Assembly (NCBI GenBank): GCA_021203665.1
Contig: JAJQAT010000035.1
Location: 1-22,558 of the forward strand
Direction: 5' to 3'
DNA length: 22,558 bases
From: Bacillota bacterium
Lineage (GTDB): Bacteria > Bacillota > Clostridia > UBA1381
The position numbers and the translations under genes were made by a program. Shown one piece after another: positions 22,201-22,558 of this stretch. The notes under the pieces were generated by a model that was given only the letters and a program-made list of their open reading frames with translations, was not told the origin of the DNA and ran no database searches. Within the stretch, counting starts at the first letter, position 1. Every line of letters starts with the position of its first letter.

Positions 22201-22532
22201 CCCAAAGCAAGAGTTCCGCCGCTAAGGTCTACTTCCGTATCTTCCGTCAGCGTTATAACGCCGCCGTCAGCCGCGGGCAGCGATGTCGTCGACATTAATT
22301 CAACCTCGTAAGCTTCCTCGGCTTCTTCATCAGCTTCAAATGCTTCTTCGGTTTCTTCATCTTCGACAGCCTCTTCCGCTTCGCCGTCAACATTTTCCTC
22401 CGCGTCAAGCATTTGAACTACGGTATCTTCCGATACTTCGTCCGTATCCTCGGCGAATACCGGTATTGCCGAGCCTGCCGCGAGCATTGCCGCCGCTGTT
22501 AAAAGAGCCAACAGCTTTTTTAGCTTTTTCAT
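19212..22532 (-). CDS. Large secreted beta-helix protein with C-terminal dockerin-like module
   Basis: A 1106-residue predicted extracellular protein, function unknown. Signal peptide (MKKLKK plus hydrophobic core, cut near AIPVFA), then a very acidic Glu/Asp-rich segment (~28-75). A Ser/Thr/Gly-rich repeat region (~95-565) has about 15 turns of the pattern (Y/A)GIY-x-GG-x-VTV-x-GGTI, for example YGIYAIGGTTAVTGGTITA, typical of right-handed parallel beta-helices. Beta-sandwich segments follow, one loosely cohesin-like (~740-905) and one around 910-1030 (YSYTLEFTGAGYRTYRMTV). The C-terminus (~1045-1106) is dockerin type I-like: a degenerate first calcium loop (GDIVANDLIDLWDLS) and a canonical second loop (DLNRDGKVDSRDI). 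No lyase or hydrolase active site is visible, so adhesion or scaffolding is a guess. The start is ATG 22530-22532; an ATG 9 bases earlier abuts the ribosome site. Confidence 0.85.
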   Translation of the reverse strand: MKKLKKLLALLTAAAMLAAGSAIPVFAEDTDEVSEDTVVQMLDAEENVDGEAEEAVEDEETEEAFEADEEAEEAYEVELMSTTSLPAADGGVITLTEDTEVDLSGGTLALGDTYINAGSYSLTISNGAISGTGTYAIYTDTGAVTLDGVTVTLNQDVTATGTTAIKYYGIYSEISGAVTLQNNSSISLTPTVSTNVSIKNVYAYGIYSAGSGDISVTNSSVTVNTTLTNSGNMAYAYSYCIDSIGTGNVTVSGSTISASSDVTAKKTAKEYAYGINNGSTTASTGGTGTVTVSGSSISLDADTNAYGVAAGGDVSISGGSVTVTSSGTSSEGVRANNGSSISVSGAEITVNVGQYGLYTRGDITLTDSTVSVTSTSGVNAVYCGGTGEMNISGSTITATTNPSTTPTTSLAVGVYTNGGSVTVESSDIDAVGTTADRGIQSTSGSTVTFNSGTVTADSGIYSETSTVTVNGGTITGTTYGIYAIGGTTAVTGGTITADEYGIHASGSDVTISSADENNLTSVTGSTALYASSATVIVEESGCDMSGSITSVGADITLYGGTYSSDVDEYAATNYYQDSTGEVVLSNTIVTDNDYLTNADGSTTTITLTNLEDNVDNYIDNSETATIEVVLSDAGDDDTTALSNYFSTYEIETADDGFAVDISVIKTTSAGVVTDITEISNQEVTITLPTAVADETTTTIYHVKDSTTPTIETITPDNVSGNTVTFTTSSFSTYYIDYTAAQISSLDITDKVTLNLTPTATNVQGEYYITLDAEDDEYINRFMAAELAFELDDTLDITNIGAVTITPASYIDIIDNGDGEYEFNVNGDENSGGETISDISGASILLGTLTITGDGTFKLTLKTDNLSTNTANQVQTAETSNNIVSTYNVDGTADGELLYNTTALASGKLTLAQSKLIINVMFPNAVTAQNAEYNDMKITVTGIGVDEEIEIGKDKQTDGLQTVTISGVDSNNDYTATGYVATIDDVYTGYSYTLEFTGAGYRTYRMTVVPDGDSATVTVWNNAMSNDMVVVSSDENAMGAVTDDVTFLAGDIVANDLIDLWDLSAVVSYFGKTNDTTTADTFAMYDLNRDGKVDSRDIAMVLVSWDY

Positions 22533-22540
22533 ACTATTCA

Positions 22541-22548
22541 TCCTCCTC
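22541..22548 (-). promoter_or_regulatory. Ribosome site that decides the beta-helix protein start
   Basis: On the minus strand, GAGGAGG (22542-22548) directly abuts an ATG at 22539-22541, leaving no spacer. The next in-frame ATG (22530-22532) is 9 bases away and is followed by a standard MKKLKK signal-peptide start. The promoter lies beyond the window end. Confidence 0.75.
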
Positions 22549-22558
22549 TGTTTTATGT

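Noticed and set aside
1..22558. tRNA, rRNA, T-box or known riboswitch
   Set aside because: No cloverleaf, rRNA segment or recognisable aptamer was seen on reading both strands of the intergenic regions; this was done by eye, so a covariance-model scan could still find one.

Overview
The window looks like a chromosomal segment of a spore-forming Clostridia member, Gram-positive and probably gut- or rumen-associated. It carries a germination protease gene (gpr), strong AGGAGG-type ribosome sites, the Firmicutes dprA-topA-trmFO gene order, and large secreted glycan-active proteins. A WD..MKP module in two secreted proteins reminds me of secreted enzymes of pectin-degrading Oscillospirales/Monoglobales-like Clostridia. 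That placement is from memory and cannot be confirmed here.

Layout. (1) 10-6641, minus strand: a housekeeping operon running from a TrmH/SpoU-family RNA methyltransferase through dprA, topA and trmFO to a small thioredoxin-like lipoprotein. It starts at a clear TTGCTA-N17-TATAAT promoter and ends at a stem-loop terminator. The gpr gene follows as a separate unit. Genes from topA onward overlap by 4 bases (GTGA, ATGA). (2) 6781-7569, plus strand: a ZupT-type ZIP metal transporter, divergent from the operon. (3) 7677-8486, minus strand: a secreted protein with a copper-amine-oxidase-N-like domain and WG repeats, with its own near-consensus promoter. (4) 8722-18081: a glycan-utilisation locus. 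A GH95 alpha-L-fucosidase-type enzyme (1516 aa) and a SASA-type carbohydrate O-acetylesterase (1232 aa) form a minus-strand operon, and an AraC-family regulator is divergent from it. (5) 18082-19211: over 1.1 kb without a gene, packed with palindromic repeats of one family, including a 110-bp inverted repeat. (6) 19212-22532, minus strand: a secreted beta-helix protein ending in a dockerin-like module.

How the genes may work together. The esterase could remove acetyl groups that block the fucosidase on a fucosylated, O-acetylated glycan (plant hemicellulose or pectin, or host glycan). The AraC protein is the obvious candidate regulator, acting at the 207-bp divergent region, which holds a TTGACA promoter with a palindrome in its spacer. 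The two enzymes carry copies of the same ~170-residue domain that I cannot name, at the C-terminus of one and the N-terminus of the other. It is plausibly a carbohydrate- or wall-binding module that co-localises them. No transporter or intracellular sugar-catabolic gene lies beside them.

Most unusual: the shared domain; the repeat cluster, whose copies have different central hairpin stems that all keep self-complementarity; a GH95 5' leader hairpin whose 5' arm could also pair with the ribosome site; and a Cys next to the GH95 Asn-x-Asn motif.
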